From the NCBI GenBank assembly GCA_947652605.1, contig OX393584.1, positions 30,243,467 through 30,307,466 on the forward strand: a DNA stretch of 64,000 nucleotides, read 5' to 3'. The position numbers were made by a program, and so were the translations under genes. Of the stretch, positions 47,286 to 58,661 are shown piece by piece (positions within the stretch are counted from its first letter, which is position 1; every line of letters begins with the position of its first letter). A model generated the notes under the pieces. The model saw only the letters and a program-made list of their open reading frames with translations. It was not told where the DNA came from and did not search any database. Origin of the DNA: Elmis aenea. Its lineage: Eukaryota > Arthropoda > Insecta > Coleoptera > Elmidae.

Positions 47286-49457
47286 GTAAGTTATTCCCAT
47301 TAACAAATAATAAGATAATAAACAGTGTGTATGGATTATGCTAAATATCTCAGTAAATATCCACTTTAGGGAAAAATATTTTGAATAAAAGTTGTTTGGT
47401 ACTTAGTTTTCCATCATAAGACAAAATGTAATTTTTTTTTCGAATAACAAAATGATTTTTTTTAAATGACAAGTACCCCTATATTATACTCATTTGATTG
47501 ATTTACTAAAAAAAAATTAACTTTCGCTGCTGGGCCGACAGACGTCATCTTGAACGGAATTTTAAATGACTTCCAAAATATAAGATTTATTAGGTTTTCA
47601 ATATAACAAAAACAATTACATGCGAACTGATATACATTTAAAAATGAACCGCATAATTAATTATAGTTGACCACACAATATTTTTTTTTAATTTTCTAGA
47701 AATTGAAACTGGCCACATTGCGAATACTACAGAGTCGCAATATATTTCATACGATACATCTGCAACATTGTGGGAAAGTGCGATAAGCGATTTGGATGTA
47801 TCAATCAAAAACAGTTTATCCGATGTTAGTAATACCGATTTTCTTGTAATGAAAAACGAGGTTGCACAAAATGCTTTAGACATGGAGAAACAAAAATTCG
47901 CATCTAAAGGATTAAACGTCGTTAATGATCAAACTCAATATGAACAGAGCATCAAATATTTTTCAGATGAAAGTAAAAATTCCCTAACTATATCGTTAAA
48001 ATTGCCATCATTAAACAGTGTTCCTCCTGGTACAGAAATCCTTAAATCTGTAGCAAACATTAGCGATGCATCATTTACTCACGAAATATCTACATTTTCC
48101 ACAGCCCATAATTCAACACGAACAATAAAAAAATTATCCAAATCCCAAGGTATATGGAAAACTGTTTCACAAATAGTAACTAGTGCAGTACATGGTTTAT
48201 CAGGAGTTAGTGGATGTAAGTATTTATTCAAAAAATAAATTCCAATAGAAAAAGATTAATTCGTTAAAGACATGAAACACTTAAATAAACTTCATTTGCG
48301 GATCATGAACCTAAATGTTCGAACATTATTTTTATTTTTTAGTCACGAGTCCTTTTACTGTTAGGTGTTGTTTACTGTTGAGTTGTGTTGTGCTGACTTT
48401 TTTTCATGTTTTTCTGTCTTGTGCTAGATTTTATGTCATTACATTTGATGTTTCTATCCGTTGCTGCTTTTTCAACTTCGTCTTGCCTGATTTTTCTCGG
48501 TCTACCTTTTTGTTTTTTTCCTGTGATCTTGCTTCATAGGTTTTTCTGGTTAACATTTCTTCTTTCATTCTATAAATGTGTCCTAACCATCCCAGCTGTC
48601 TTTCTTGTATTTTTGTTTCAACTGATTTTATCTTTACTTGTTCTCTATATGTTTCATTTTTGATTCTATAATTTTTTGTTTTTCCTTGGATTTTTTTTAG
48701 AAACCTTATTTCTGCTGCATTCACTCGGCTACTATTTTTATTTGTGATTTTCCACGTTTCAGTTCCGAATAAAAGTGCCGGAGTTACTACCTTTTTGACG
48801 ACTTCCATGTTTGTTCGTTTTGGATTTCTCTATTTCCAAAAAATGTTCTTAAACTGTTAAATATTCTTCCCACATTTCCTGTCCTTTCGCTTAGTTTCTT
48901 GTCCATTCCTCCATTTTTCTCTATGATCACTCGTAAATATTTAAAGCTTTCTACCTGTTCCAACCTAAGCCCATTTAAAGTGATGTTATGCCCTTTGTTC
49001 TATGTTGTAACGATCATAGTTTTAGTTTTTTCAGTATTTATTTTCATATCATTTTTTCCCATTCCATTTACCGTTTTTTCGTACATCGCTTTTATTATGT
49101 TGATTGTTTCTATTTCTATTCCCTTCCTTCTTAGGCCCACCATACGTCTTTTCTTTTGATATTATCGAATACTTTTTCCAAGTCTATAAAACATAAACGT
49201 ATGTCCTCTTTTCGATTGTTTGTCTTTATATAAACATTATGTATTTTGTTTTATTTCTAGTTTCCACCAATTCTTATATTAAAACGGGCAATAACGGGTC
49301 GTCTCGTAAAAGAAAATCTGAATCAGCTGACAGTTATGAGTTGGACCATGTGAAACGAATGAAACTGACTGATATATGTTGCCGAAGAACTATCCGTCCT
49401 TTACCGCCGCTAAAGAGAAAAGTTGTCTGTGTAGATAAATGGACTCAAACCGATTAA
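46475..49457 (+). CDS. Cys/His-rich (zinc-finger-like) protein, 5' end missing
   Basis: Three exons (46475-47285, 47700-48215, 49261-49457) join in phase, each intron in phase 1, for at least 507 residues to a TAA. Residues 3-80 carry paired cysteines and histidines: CRIC, CCEKCRSKH, a histidine, CDIC, LLNHIQKSH and LHCLYCKRIF, a zinc-binding cluster of C2H2 type. The rest is serine/threonine-rich and low in hydrophobic residues. It has basic motifs LKRKV at two places and SSRKRKSE, likely nuclear localisation signals, and ends TQTD. AATAAA follows at 49599-49604. I do not recognise the family with certainty; the layout recalls fs(1)Ya, a nuclear-envelope protein of early insect embryos, a guess a profile search could test. 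The last two exons are copied at 52084-54526. Confidence 0.78.
47345..47510. repeat. Reverse fragment of the 4609-5107 element
   Basis: Located in the first visible intron of the Cys/His gene. AGTAAATATCCACTTTAGGG, ACTTAGTTTTCCA and CCCTATATTATACTCATTTG are the reverse complement of segments at about 4910-5080, in order. Confidence 0.75.
47700..48215 (+). CDS. Cys/His gene, exon B
   Basis: Acceptor AATTTTCTAG, donor GGAT|GTAAGT, 516 nt, phase 1 in and out. Serine-rich and acidic, with no known domain (TLWESAISDLDVSIKNSLSD, LKSVANISDASFTHEIS). Confidence 0.8.
48340..49235 (-). mobile_element. RTE-like non-LTR fragment in the last intron, copy 1
   Basis: The minus strand encodes the reverse transcriptase C-terminal part (TPALLFGTETWKITNKNSSR, VNAAEIRFLKKIQGK, NETYREQVKIKSVETKIQER, LGWLGHIYRM) and further upstream pieces to about 49210. 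Relative to the duplicate copy it lacks the segment with the catalytic FADD box. It is inserted against the direction of the host gene. Confidence 0.88.
49261..49457 (+). CDS. Cys/His gene, exon C (terminal)
   Basis: Acceptor TTATTTCTAG, open to TAA at 49455-49457. The 65 residues hold the basic SSRKRKSE and LPPLKRKVV motifs. The splice from exon B completes a TTT codon. Confidence 0.82.
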
Positions 49458-49604
49458 TTGTATCACTGTGTTTGTTTCATGTGTTGTCGGATTAGCTTAG
49501 TTAAATATAATTTTACTTAAACGTTACTTGCGAACTTGTACTTTAAAAGTGATCTGTAAAATCATCATCGCATACGCCACTCAATTGCTTCTACTTAAAA
49601 TAAA

Positions 49605-52083
49605 TGTAATTGTATAATTAAATAATAATTTTGTGATCAATTCAATTTAAACAAATTAAAACTTATTAATACAACATAATAATACACTGTAAAACGTATG
49701 ATGTCATTGTGTTAATGCATTTTTCATGTTTTGTTTGCTCAATCTATTAAAATTTAGTTTTAATTAAATTTTACTCTTAGAAACCAACCTTGAAGAACAT
49801 AATTGTCATCAATTCCACTGAATTACAGCTACCTAAGTAACTTCACGTTTACATGTTATCTTACAAAATGTATTTTTTCATTAATTATATCCATCACTTT
49901 TAATAAAACACAATGTAAGATCCCAAATTGCATATACTTATTTATTTCCCAAAGTGCAAAGAACATATTCTGATTAATTTTACAATACAAAAATGTCCAA
50001 TTATTTGGTGATACTCTAAAAACTGAAATAAACAATATAATTTTGAGTTAAACAACTGCCAAAGTGCCGCAAGCTTAATAAATAAAATTTGTTCAACAGT
50101 CCACTTCCAGCTACCATTTTCCTCCGTGTTTTCTTCACATAACTGCGCGTAATACAATGCGGTTTCTCTCGGAAAACATTTCAAAATATCTCTTTTGCCA
50201 AACGTAAAATGTACAACCATTTCTGGAGTATGGTTATCTGGTTTAACACAACAATTTAATTAAATCAACACAAAGAGAAATTCTCAAGCAGGAACATTTT
50301 TAACGAGTTGCAGGTTTAGCTAAAAGCAAAATATCAAAAAAAAAACAATTATTGTATTAACCATGAGCCAGGAGTATGCTTTTCAAATTTCCGTATTCGT
50401 CGATATCCATGGAGAAATACTGCAAAAGCATTGTCTCTTTTTCCGTTAATATAGGTTCGTTATGTTGTGAGCCAGTTCGGGTTTTTCTTTTCTGATTAAT
50501 AAACTTATTTTAAAAGGATTGCGTTTGTTTACAGGTCACATTTTTAATCAACGCTTGTGTTTTATTGCAATCTAATCTTAATATTTCATATTGTGTGTTT
50601 AAGTTTTAAGTAAGTATTGTATCTATATTTGTTTAAATAAAACTGTTTGGTCTAGAATATTGGTATTTTATTATTATTTCTCATATTATGTCATGTTTAC
50701 CTTAATAAAACAATAAGTTATTAATGACAAAAAAATTATTAGCACGTTGACTGCCGAGCTGATTTTCGTAAAAGAGTCCCTGGCCCAACCTATTTTTTAG
50801 CATGGAATCCTTTACAAACAAGTAGGGTATGCATAAAAAACTCGTTAAAAAATTTAAAAATGTCACTTAGGGTCAATTAGACCCGTGTGCCCAAAATTAA
50901 CACGCGACGCATAATTAAATGTATTAAAAATGCTTAAACCTGCAATTTCATATACAGGGTGTTTCACTTTTCCATGGGACACTATTGCTATGTCCGTAAA
51001 TAATGAAAATACGAGGTTGGTTAAATGGGACAAAAGTTAGCTATTTAGGAGTGTACTTTAAAGCAGATCTTGTTTTGTTTAAAAATTCCCTGGCTTGCGT
51101 GATATAACGAAAAAACCGAAATCGATCAATATTTTTAAACTTAAATATCTCGGCTATTGTTGTGAAACACAAAAAAGTAAAAGGACGTTTTTTTACATTT
51201 TTTGTACATAATTTAATTGTCTGTACGTCGATAGCAATGAACTATTATTCTACTTCTATTACGTTAAAAAAATAAGTTTGAAACGTCAGTATATGAACGA
51301 CACTATTAGCTTTTTGAAAGGTTTTTGATAATTATCGCCACATAAAAATATTGAGGGTGAAAAACGACTTCCTGATATGACATAAAACACAATTTCCATA
51401 CAACATATCGTAAGCACCGGTAAACGATACAAATAATAACTGAACGTAACCAGTGCACCTTTCACGGTTACTCGTTTGATTTGAATTGTGCGAAATTGCC
51501 GCCACTGTACCCCACCACCCGTCCGTAATTGTTTTGATGTTAGTGTTGATATGTTTATGTTGTGACTTTACTACTGCTACTACTAATTTTGTGGGAAAAA
51601 AGTACAATACTGTAAGTAAATAGAATTGAATAAACCTGTTATAGTATACCGTTCTTATTCAGCTAATTATGAAAATCGTAACATTTTTGTGCGAAATTAT
51701 ATTGAAAATACCTACTACTAAAATGGAAACCGGTTATAGCGCGGGTTTGCTGTAGGTGTATCCGGCCCGTGTTGTGTGATAACCGCGATATAACCGAATT
51801 ATAGAAAATTTCCATATTTTCATGAAAAACAACTTGTTTTTTTCTCAACTTTTTCCAATTTATGATATAATTTGATACTAAAAAAAAATTATTAATTTTT
51901 CTCCAAAAAATTATGTGGTGACTGGTGAGGGTGAGGGGTGTCGCTCAAAACATTCCTCCACGGGGGACCAAACTTCCTTAGTTCGCCTCTGTTCATCGCC
52001 AAGTCAATTTGCCATAAAACTTGCCCTCCAGGTCATAGTAAAATTTGTAGTTATTAATCGGATGCAGGTGTCAGCCATATACG
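49605..52083. other. Between the gene and its duplicate; no certain gene
   Basis: A 92-codon ATG-started frame on the minus strand at 49942-50220 (MVVHFTFGKRDILKCFPRET, EENGSWKWTVEQILF) reads protein-like in its first 60 residues, but I know no family and see no partner exon. A CAGGGTGTTTC end next to TATA lies at 50955. The rest is AT-rich. Confidence 0.4.
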
Positions 52084-52225
52084 TCTTAAGATTTGTTAGG
52101 TTTTCAATATAACAAAAACAATTACTGGGGCGCTACATGCGAACCGAATCACCTGATATACATTTAAAAATGAACCGCATGAATAATTATAGTTGACCAC
52201 ACAATGTTTTTTTTTAATTTTCTAG

Positions 52226-52739
52226 GAATTGAAACTGGACACATTGCGAATAATACAGTCACAATATATTTCATACGATACAACTGCAACATTGTGGGAA
52301 AGTGCCATAAGCAATTTGAATGTATCAATCAAAAACAGTTTATCCGATGTTAGTAATACCGATTTTCTTGTAATGAAAAACGAGGTTGCACAAAATGCTT
52401 TAGACATGGAGAAACAAAAATTCGCATCTAAAGAATTAAACCTCGTTAATGATCAAACTCAATATGAACACAGCATCAAATATGTTTCAGATGAAAGTAC
52501 AAATTCCCTAACTATATCGTTAAAATTGCCATCATTAAAGAGTGTTCCTCCTGGTACAGAAATCCTTAAATCTGTAGCAAACATTAGCGATTCATCATTT
52601 ACTCACGAAATATCCACAGTTTCTACAGCCCATAATTCAACAGGAACAATTAAAAGATTATCCAAATCCCAAGGTATATGGAAAACTGTTCCAAAAATAG
52701 TAACCAATGAAATAAATGGATTATCAGGAATTAGTGGAT
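52226..52739 (+). pseudogene. Duplicate exon B', frame-shifted at its start
   Basis: Acceptor TTTTCTAG and donor GGAT|GTAGGT are kept. Two bases are lost near 52254 relative to exon B, so entry in the exon A phase runs into stops, while the frame after the loss is open to the end. About 26 substitutions over 515 bases, 20 of them changing a residue. No copy of the zinc-finger exon lies upstream. It is probably not used, or used only from a different phase. Confidence 0.7.
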
Positions 52740-52859
52740 GTAGGTATTTATTCAAAATATAACTCAAATATAAAAGGATTAATTCGTTAAAGACATGAAA
52801 CACTTAAATAAACTTCATTTGCGGATCATGAGCCTAAATGGTCGAACATTCTTTTTATT

Positions 52860-53990
52860 TTTTAGTCATTAGTCCTTTTACTGTTAGGTGTAGGACTGTT
52901 GAGTTGTGTTGTGCTGACTTTTTTCCATGTTCATCTGTCTGATGCTAGATTTTTTATGTCTTTCCATTTGATGTTTCTATCCGTTGCTGCTTTTTCAACT
53001 TCGTCTTGCCAGGTTTTCTCGGTCTACCTCTTTTGTTTTTTCCCTGTGATCTTGCTTCATAGGCTTTTCTGGTTAACCTTTCTTCTTTCATTTTATAGAT
53101 GTGACCCAACCATCCCAGCTGTTTTTCTTGTATTTTTGTTCCAACCGATTTTATCTTTAATTATTGTTCTCTATATGTTTCGCTTCTGATTCTATATTTT
53201 TTTGTTTTTCCTTGGATTTTTTTTTAGAAACCTCATTTCTGCTCGGCTACTATATTTATTTGTGAGTGTCCACGTTTCACTTCCGTATAAAAGTGCCGGA
53301 GTTTTACTACTTTTTTGACCACTTCCACTTTTGTTCGTTTTGGGACTTCTCTATTTCCAAAAAATGTTGTTCTTAAACTGTTAAATATTCTTCCCACATT
53401 TTCTGTCCTTTCGTTTATTACGTTGTCCATTCCTCCATTTTTACCCGTTCAAACCTAAGCCCATTTAAAGTGATGTTATGCCCTTTGTTCTCTGTTGTAA
53501 CGACCATAGTTTTAGTTTTTTTGGTATTTATTTTCATCTTAATCATTTCCAATTTTTGGTTTAGAATTTCTAGATTATTTTGCAGATTCTTTTCTGTTTC
53601 CGCGACTAAGACCATGTCGTCTGCGAACATTAGCTCAGTTACGTTTTTTTTTCCATTTTCCAGTTGCCTTGGTGAAACGGTCTCATTTTTTGTTTTACTT
53701 CTATAATTACCCCCTTTAAGTAGTGAGAATAATAATGGACTGAGCACCCATCCTTGTTTTAAGCCCTCTTCTGTTTCAAACTCTTCCGATTTTTCATTTT
53801 GGGTTCTTACAATATTTACCGTTTTTTTCGTACATCGCTTTTATTATGTTGATTGTTTCTATTTCTATTCCCTTCCTTCTTAGGCCCACCATACGTCTTT
53901 TATTTTGATATTATCGAATACTTTTTCCAAGTCTATAAAACATAAACGTATGTCCTCTTTTCGATTGTTTGTCTTTATATAAAAATTATG
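52860..53990 (-). mobile_element. RTE-like non-LTR fragment in the duplicated intron, copy 2
   Basis: More complete than copy 1. The minus strand shows the first catalytic motif region in broken frame near 53920, then LSPLLFSLLKGG, FADDMVLVAETEKNLQNNLE and KMKINTKKTKTMV (53747-53418), then the C-terminal tail to about 52900 with several frame breaks. Confidence 0.9.
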
Positions 53991-54009
53991 TATTTTGTTT
54001 TATTTCTAG

Positions 54010-54200
54010 TTTCCACCAATTCTTATACTAAAACGGGAACTGAAAAGTCGTCTCGTAAAATAAAATCTGAACTAATTGCAATGTATGAGTTGGACTGTAT
54101 GAAAGAAAAGGCAGTGGCTGATCTATGTTCCCAAAGAACTATCCGTCTTCTACCGCCGCTCAAGAGAGTAGTTGTAGATAAATCGACTCAAACCGATTAA
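54010..54200 (+). CDS. Duplicate exon C', possible alternative last exon
   Basis: Acceptor TATTTCTAG and TAA at 54198-54200 are kept. The 63-residue frame is open and in the phase that exon B (48215) would deliver, so the host gene could splice B to C' in place of C. Compared with C there are about 35 base changes, about 30 of them changing residues, and two whole-codon deletions, while SSRK.KSE, YELD, RTIR, LPPLKR and TQTD stay. The flanking 3' DNA differs by only about 3%. Expression is not shown. Confidence 0.5.
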
Positions 54201-54526
54201 TTTTATTACTGTGTTTGTTTCATGTTTTGTCGGATTAGCTTAGTTAAATATAATTTTACTTAAACGTTACTTGCGAACTTGTACTTTAAAAGTGATCTGT
54301 AAAATCATCATCGCATACGCCACTCAATTGCTTCTACTTAAAATAAATTTAATTGTATAATTAAATAATAATTTTGTGATCAATTCAATTTAAACAAGTT
54401 AAAACTTATTAATACAACATAATAATACACTGTACAACGTATGATGTCATGGTGTTAATGCATTTTTCATGTTTTGTTTGCTCAACCTATCAAGATTTAG
54501 TTTTAATTAAATTTTACTCTTAGAAA

Positions 54527-55135
54527 CAGGGGTTTGGAGCAGTCCAATTTTTTAGTTGCTCCGCTCCGGCATCAAGATGCCTGCTCCAGCTCCGCTCCGC
54601 GCTCCAACTATTAATAAAATAAGTTATTTGTTTTTAAAAACAAAGCTAAAATTGTATGAGGTATGTGGAAATGGACCAAAAATTACAATATTTGACCCTA
54701 AGAAACAAGTGAAGTTAAATAAATGAACAAATTATTGACCATCAAAAGTTAAAAAAAAAAGAAAAGTTCTTTAAAATTTTTCAAAATAAACTTTATTGTA
54801 TATAATTGTACACGATCAATCATCACCATTTATTCTGTAAAACAAAATTGCGGAAACAGAAACAGACCGTAGCCTCACCCAGCGTCAAATGCAAAATAAT
54901 GAAAATTAATATTCAGAAAAGTTACATTATAATAATTTTACTTACAAATGTAGTTTATTTATAATGTTATTAAATACTATACCCATGAGAATAATTCATT
55001 TAAAAAAAAAAAAAAAAAACGTAGTTTATAATAGTAAAGTGGAGCAGTGGAGCAATCAAAATTCTTTGCTCCGGGCTCCGCTCCCGCTCCGGGCAAAAAC
55101 CCATTGCTCCACTGCAGCTCCGCTCCAAACCCCTG
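54527..55135. mobile_element. hAT-type MITE, second copy, no target duplication
   Basis: Begins CAGGGGTTTGGAGC and ends GCTCCAAACCCCTG like the copy at 9064-9632, with the same GC-rich ends and AT-rich core. It has an extra block of about 90 bp (about 54787-54890) not in the first copy. The 8 bases on its left (CTTAGAAA, edge of the gene duplicate) and right (GTTTAATG, inside Copia) differ, so the two flanks did not come from one insertion. Confidence 0.92.
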
Positions 55136-56207
55136 GTTTAATGTACAAACAATGCTCTAAATCTGATCTTTTGTACTTTAAATCAATTAATACATTATTA
55201 ACCTTTTTGTTCAAGCTCTGGATGATTGTTTTAAACCATAAATTGCTTTGTTTAATTTGCAAACCTTATTTTCATTACTAGGTGAAACAAAACCTTCCGG
55301 TTGATACATGAAAACATTCTCATTTAACTCGCCATTTAAAAAAGCTGTTTTAACATCTAAATGTACAACTTTTAGATCTAACTGGACTGACAATGCAATC
55401 AACAACCTTAATGTAGAATGTCTAACTACTGGGGAAAAAGTTTCATCGTAATCAATACCAGGTCTTTGAGTAAATCCCTTTGCTACTAATCTAGCTCTAT
55501 AGCTCACTTTATTTTCACTGTCACTTTTTCTTTTAAACACCCACTTACACTCTACTACTGTTCCGCTTTCTGGAGCATCGACCAGTATCCATGCTTGATT
55601 TTCATCAAAAGACTGCATTTCTTCTGTCATTGCTTGCTTCCATTTTTCTCTATCTGCTTTCGATAAAGCATCTTCAACAGAAATTGGATCATCATCCAAA
55701 ATAGTTCCTGCACACATGTAAGTTACATAATCATCAAACTTTTTTGGTTTCCCTTTTCTTTGAGATTTTCGTGTTTCTTCAATGATTTCTTCTTCGGAAC
55801 CTGAATTTACATAATCATCATCACTTACTTCATCTTCTTCGGGATAATTTTCATTTTCAAGCTCTTCGGTATCCCCCACTGAATCTGCTATTTCTTTATC
55901 TAGATAGATAACTGCTTCTTTATCTCTTATATTTTCCATTATAACGACATCTCTACTTGTTATTACCGAGTTCTTGTCTGGATCAAATAACCTATAGCCT
56001 TTTACATTTTTAGTGAAACCAACAAAAAACATCTTTTTGGCTTTTTTATCCAATTTCACTCGTTTTGCTTTGGAAATGTGTACCATTGCTGAACTTCCAA
56101 ATAATCGTAAGTTACTCAGATCTGGTTTTTTCTTAAACCACATTTCAAAAGGAGTTTTATCTAGCAAACCCGATGCTACTGATCTGTTTCTGATTGGATT
56201 GCAATAT
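55136..56207 (-). pseudogene. Copia-type pol, reverse transcriptase part (truncated)
   Basis: The minus strand encodes, in order: the end of the integrase region (DKTPFEMWFKKKPDLSNLRL), an acidic linker, and the Copia reverse transcriptase (EKWKQAMTEEMQSFDEN, ECKWVFKRK, RARLVAKGFTQRPGIDYDET, VVHLDVKTAFLNGEL with the first catalytic D, YQPEGF, NKAIYGLKQSSRA). A frameshift follows near 55255; the next piece ends HCLYIK at the hAT junction, just before where the YVDD box should lie. RNase H and the 3' LTR are missing. The 5' side continues at 58662 beyond a nested insertion. Confidence 0.94.
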
Positions 56208-58661
56208 TCCTGTAATTAATAATGAACCTACAAGAATCACTAATTTGTCGAGAACGTCTATTGACTACTTAAATATTAATTTGCCGAAGCATCTTTGTAA
56301 AACTTATACGATTTCTACTTACTTTTCTGATCACCTAGCTCTCTTTTTAGAATTTGATATCCCAATAAAGCCAACAGCTATTAGACACACTGTTATCAAA
56401 AAATTAGACTTAAATAAATTTGAACAATCTATTTCAGAAGTAAATTTTAATTTACTAATTAAATCTAGTTGCAGCGTGAACGATAATTTCAATGCTTTTC
56501 ATGAAAAAATTCAATATGTTTATAACAACTCTGTTATATATATTAATAAAAAAGACAAGAAAAATACCAAACATAAACCTTGGATAACGAAGGGTATTAG
56601 AATATCATCTGCCAACTTTAAATGCTTATATAGACTTACCATGACAAAAAACGAGGTGATTTGTAGATACTATAAGCTCTATAAAAAAATTTATCGAAAA
56701 GTAATTATAGCCAAAAAATTTTACTATGCAAATTTTATTAAAAACAATCGAATAAAAGTAAGGCTGCTTGGGATATTATCAATAACAACTGGGCGCTACA
56801 TAAAAAAAGTAAAAACGATTTCAGTAAAATAAACATTGAAGATCAAACCATTTACGATGACAAATGAAATTGGTAATGCTTTTATAACACATTTTTTTCA
56901 AATATACCGTCGATGTTCAATAATCAAGATTTTTATTCTTATACCTTACCAAGTTTTCACAAGTCTATTTATCTCTTTCCATGTGATGAAGTTGAAATCA
57001 AGAACATAATATGTAATTTAAAATCGTCTAATGCATGTGGTATTGACAATCTATCGAACTTGATAATAAAAAAAATAAATAACTTCATCTCCAAGCCTTT
57101 AGCTATTTTAATTAATCAAAGTTTTGAAGAAGGTATTTTTCCAAATAACCTAAAGATTACTGTAGTTCAACCTATTCTTAAAAAAGGTTATGCATCTAAC
57201 ATTAATAATTACAGGCCTATAAGTTTAACCTCTATATTTTCTAAAATTTATGAAAAAGTCTATTATAATAGACTTTATAGCTTTTTAACACTAAACAATA
57301 TTCTGTCACCTAAACAATATGGTTTTATGAAAGGCAAATCTACCAAGGATGCTTTATGCAAATTAATTAATTACGTTTATCAATATATTGATATAAAAAA
57401 GTCAACAGTGGCTGCTTTTCTTGATCTAAGCAAAGCTTTCGACATGATATCCCATACTTTACTACTAGATAAGTAATATAAAATTGGCATTAGGGGTAAT
57501 GCACTGCTCTGGATTAAAACTTATCTACGTGATAGAATACAATATGTACGTATTAATGAGAGGTTGTCTGATCCTTGCTTCATAAAAAAAGGTGTACCTC
57601 AGGGCTCTATCCTGGGCCTTTTATTATTTATTATTTTTGTTAATGATATTTTTTTATTAAACCTGAAATCTGATATTATCATGTATGCGGATGATGTATC
57701 TATTATATTCAATTGTGAAAATGAAAAAATTTTACAAAAACAAATTGAAAGAGATCTTTTTTTAATTAATAATTGGTTTAGAAATAATTGTTTGAGTATA
57801 AATGTAAACAAGTCGATGGGGAGGTCACAGTAATCATTTGCGCAGAATATTTTTATTACAAAAAAAAGTAATTAGAGCTGTTTTTAGTTTAGATTACATT
57901 TCCTCATGTAACCTCTTTTTGTTAAACATAAAATCGTAACATTACCATCACTTCTGATTTTAGAATCTTTAATGTTCATTTTTAAAAATTATGACATAAT
58001 ATGTCAGAATAAATCGTACCATAGTTATAATACTAGACATGGTAGTGATCTCTCATTTCCTTTGCATAGGCTAACCAATTTTGAAAAATCACCTCTATAT
58101 ACTGCAATAAAATTGTATAACCATTTACCTCCTACATATAAAGGTGCAATCAGGGAAAGGGGATTTGCTAAATTGGTGAAAGGGTTTTTGGTTGAAAACG
58201 CTTTCTACTCAATAGATGAATATCTCGATCGTGATGTGTGATTTTAATTGGATTTTGGGATGTGGTTTTGTCCCTATATTTTGTTTTAGTGTTGTTTTTT
58301 TTTTTTTTTTTTTTTGGTATCTTTGTTATATATTTTGTATACTTATTATGGATTATTAATGTTCCTGCTGTGTTTCAGTAGTAACAGTAAAGATTTTTGT
58401 TATTATTATTATTATTATAATACCAACTATTTGCTAAAATGCTCTGCTCAAAGTTAAAACAGATTGTGTCAATTATTCTCTGAAATCTTATTAAAAATAA
58501 TTTTGTTTTCTTTGCGTTGATGCTTTGTTAACGGTTTGTTTGTTATTTGTTCTTTTTTTTGTGTATAATGTATTATCAATGTTCTGCTGCTTTGTTCAGC
58601 AGTTTTTGTCTCATGGCAATTTTTGTTTGTGGACAACAAAGATTTTTATTATTATTATTAT
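56208..58661 (+). mobile_element. Non-LTR retrotransposon nested in Copia (CR1/Jockey-like)
   Basis: It starts inside the endonuclease domain (EPTRITNLSRTSIDYLNINL, then FSDHLAL with the SDH motif). After frame breaks near 56830 the reverse transcriptase follows: NNYRPISLTSIFSKIYEKV, LSPKQYGFMKGKSTKDALCK and LDLSKAFDMISH (first catalytic D). Past a stop at 57474-57476 come GVPQGSILG and MYADDVSII (catalytic YADD). A C-terminal SYNTRHGSDLSFPLHR segment ends at 58241. The 3' UTR ends in ATT repeats near 58418, and a second, diverged tail of the same style ends at 58661. Flanking ATAT at 56204-56207 and 58662-58665 may be the target duplication. Inactive through stops and shifts. Confidence 0.9.

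Larger units (their letters stand above)
52084..54526 (+). repeat. Segmental duplicate of the 3' half of the Cys/His gene
   Basis: This block repeats 47581-49788 in the same orientation: intron end, exon B, the intron with the RTE-like insertion, exon C, the AATAAA (54342-54347) and about 320 bp of 3' flank. The match ends at TTAGAAAC, exactly where the hAT element at 54527 begins. The insertion is present in both copies, so it predates the duplication. Each copy has its own deletions inside the insertion. Confidence 0.95.

Noticed and set aside
48315..49159. Several plus-strand frames rich in F, S and C in the last intron
   Set aside because: They are the antisense of the minus-strand reverse transcriptase fragment; the same holds for 52899-53706.
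55056..55262. 68-codon minus frame
   Set aside because: It is a chimera of the Copia reverse transcriptase after a frameshift and of the end of the hAT element, not a gene.
57599..57811. Minus frame inside the nested element
   Set aside because: Antisense of the reverse transcriptase YADD region.
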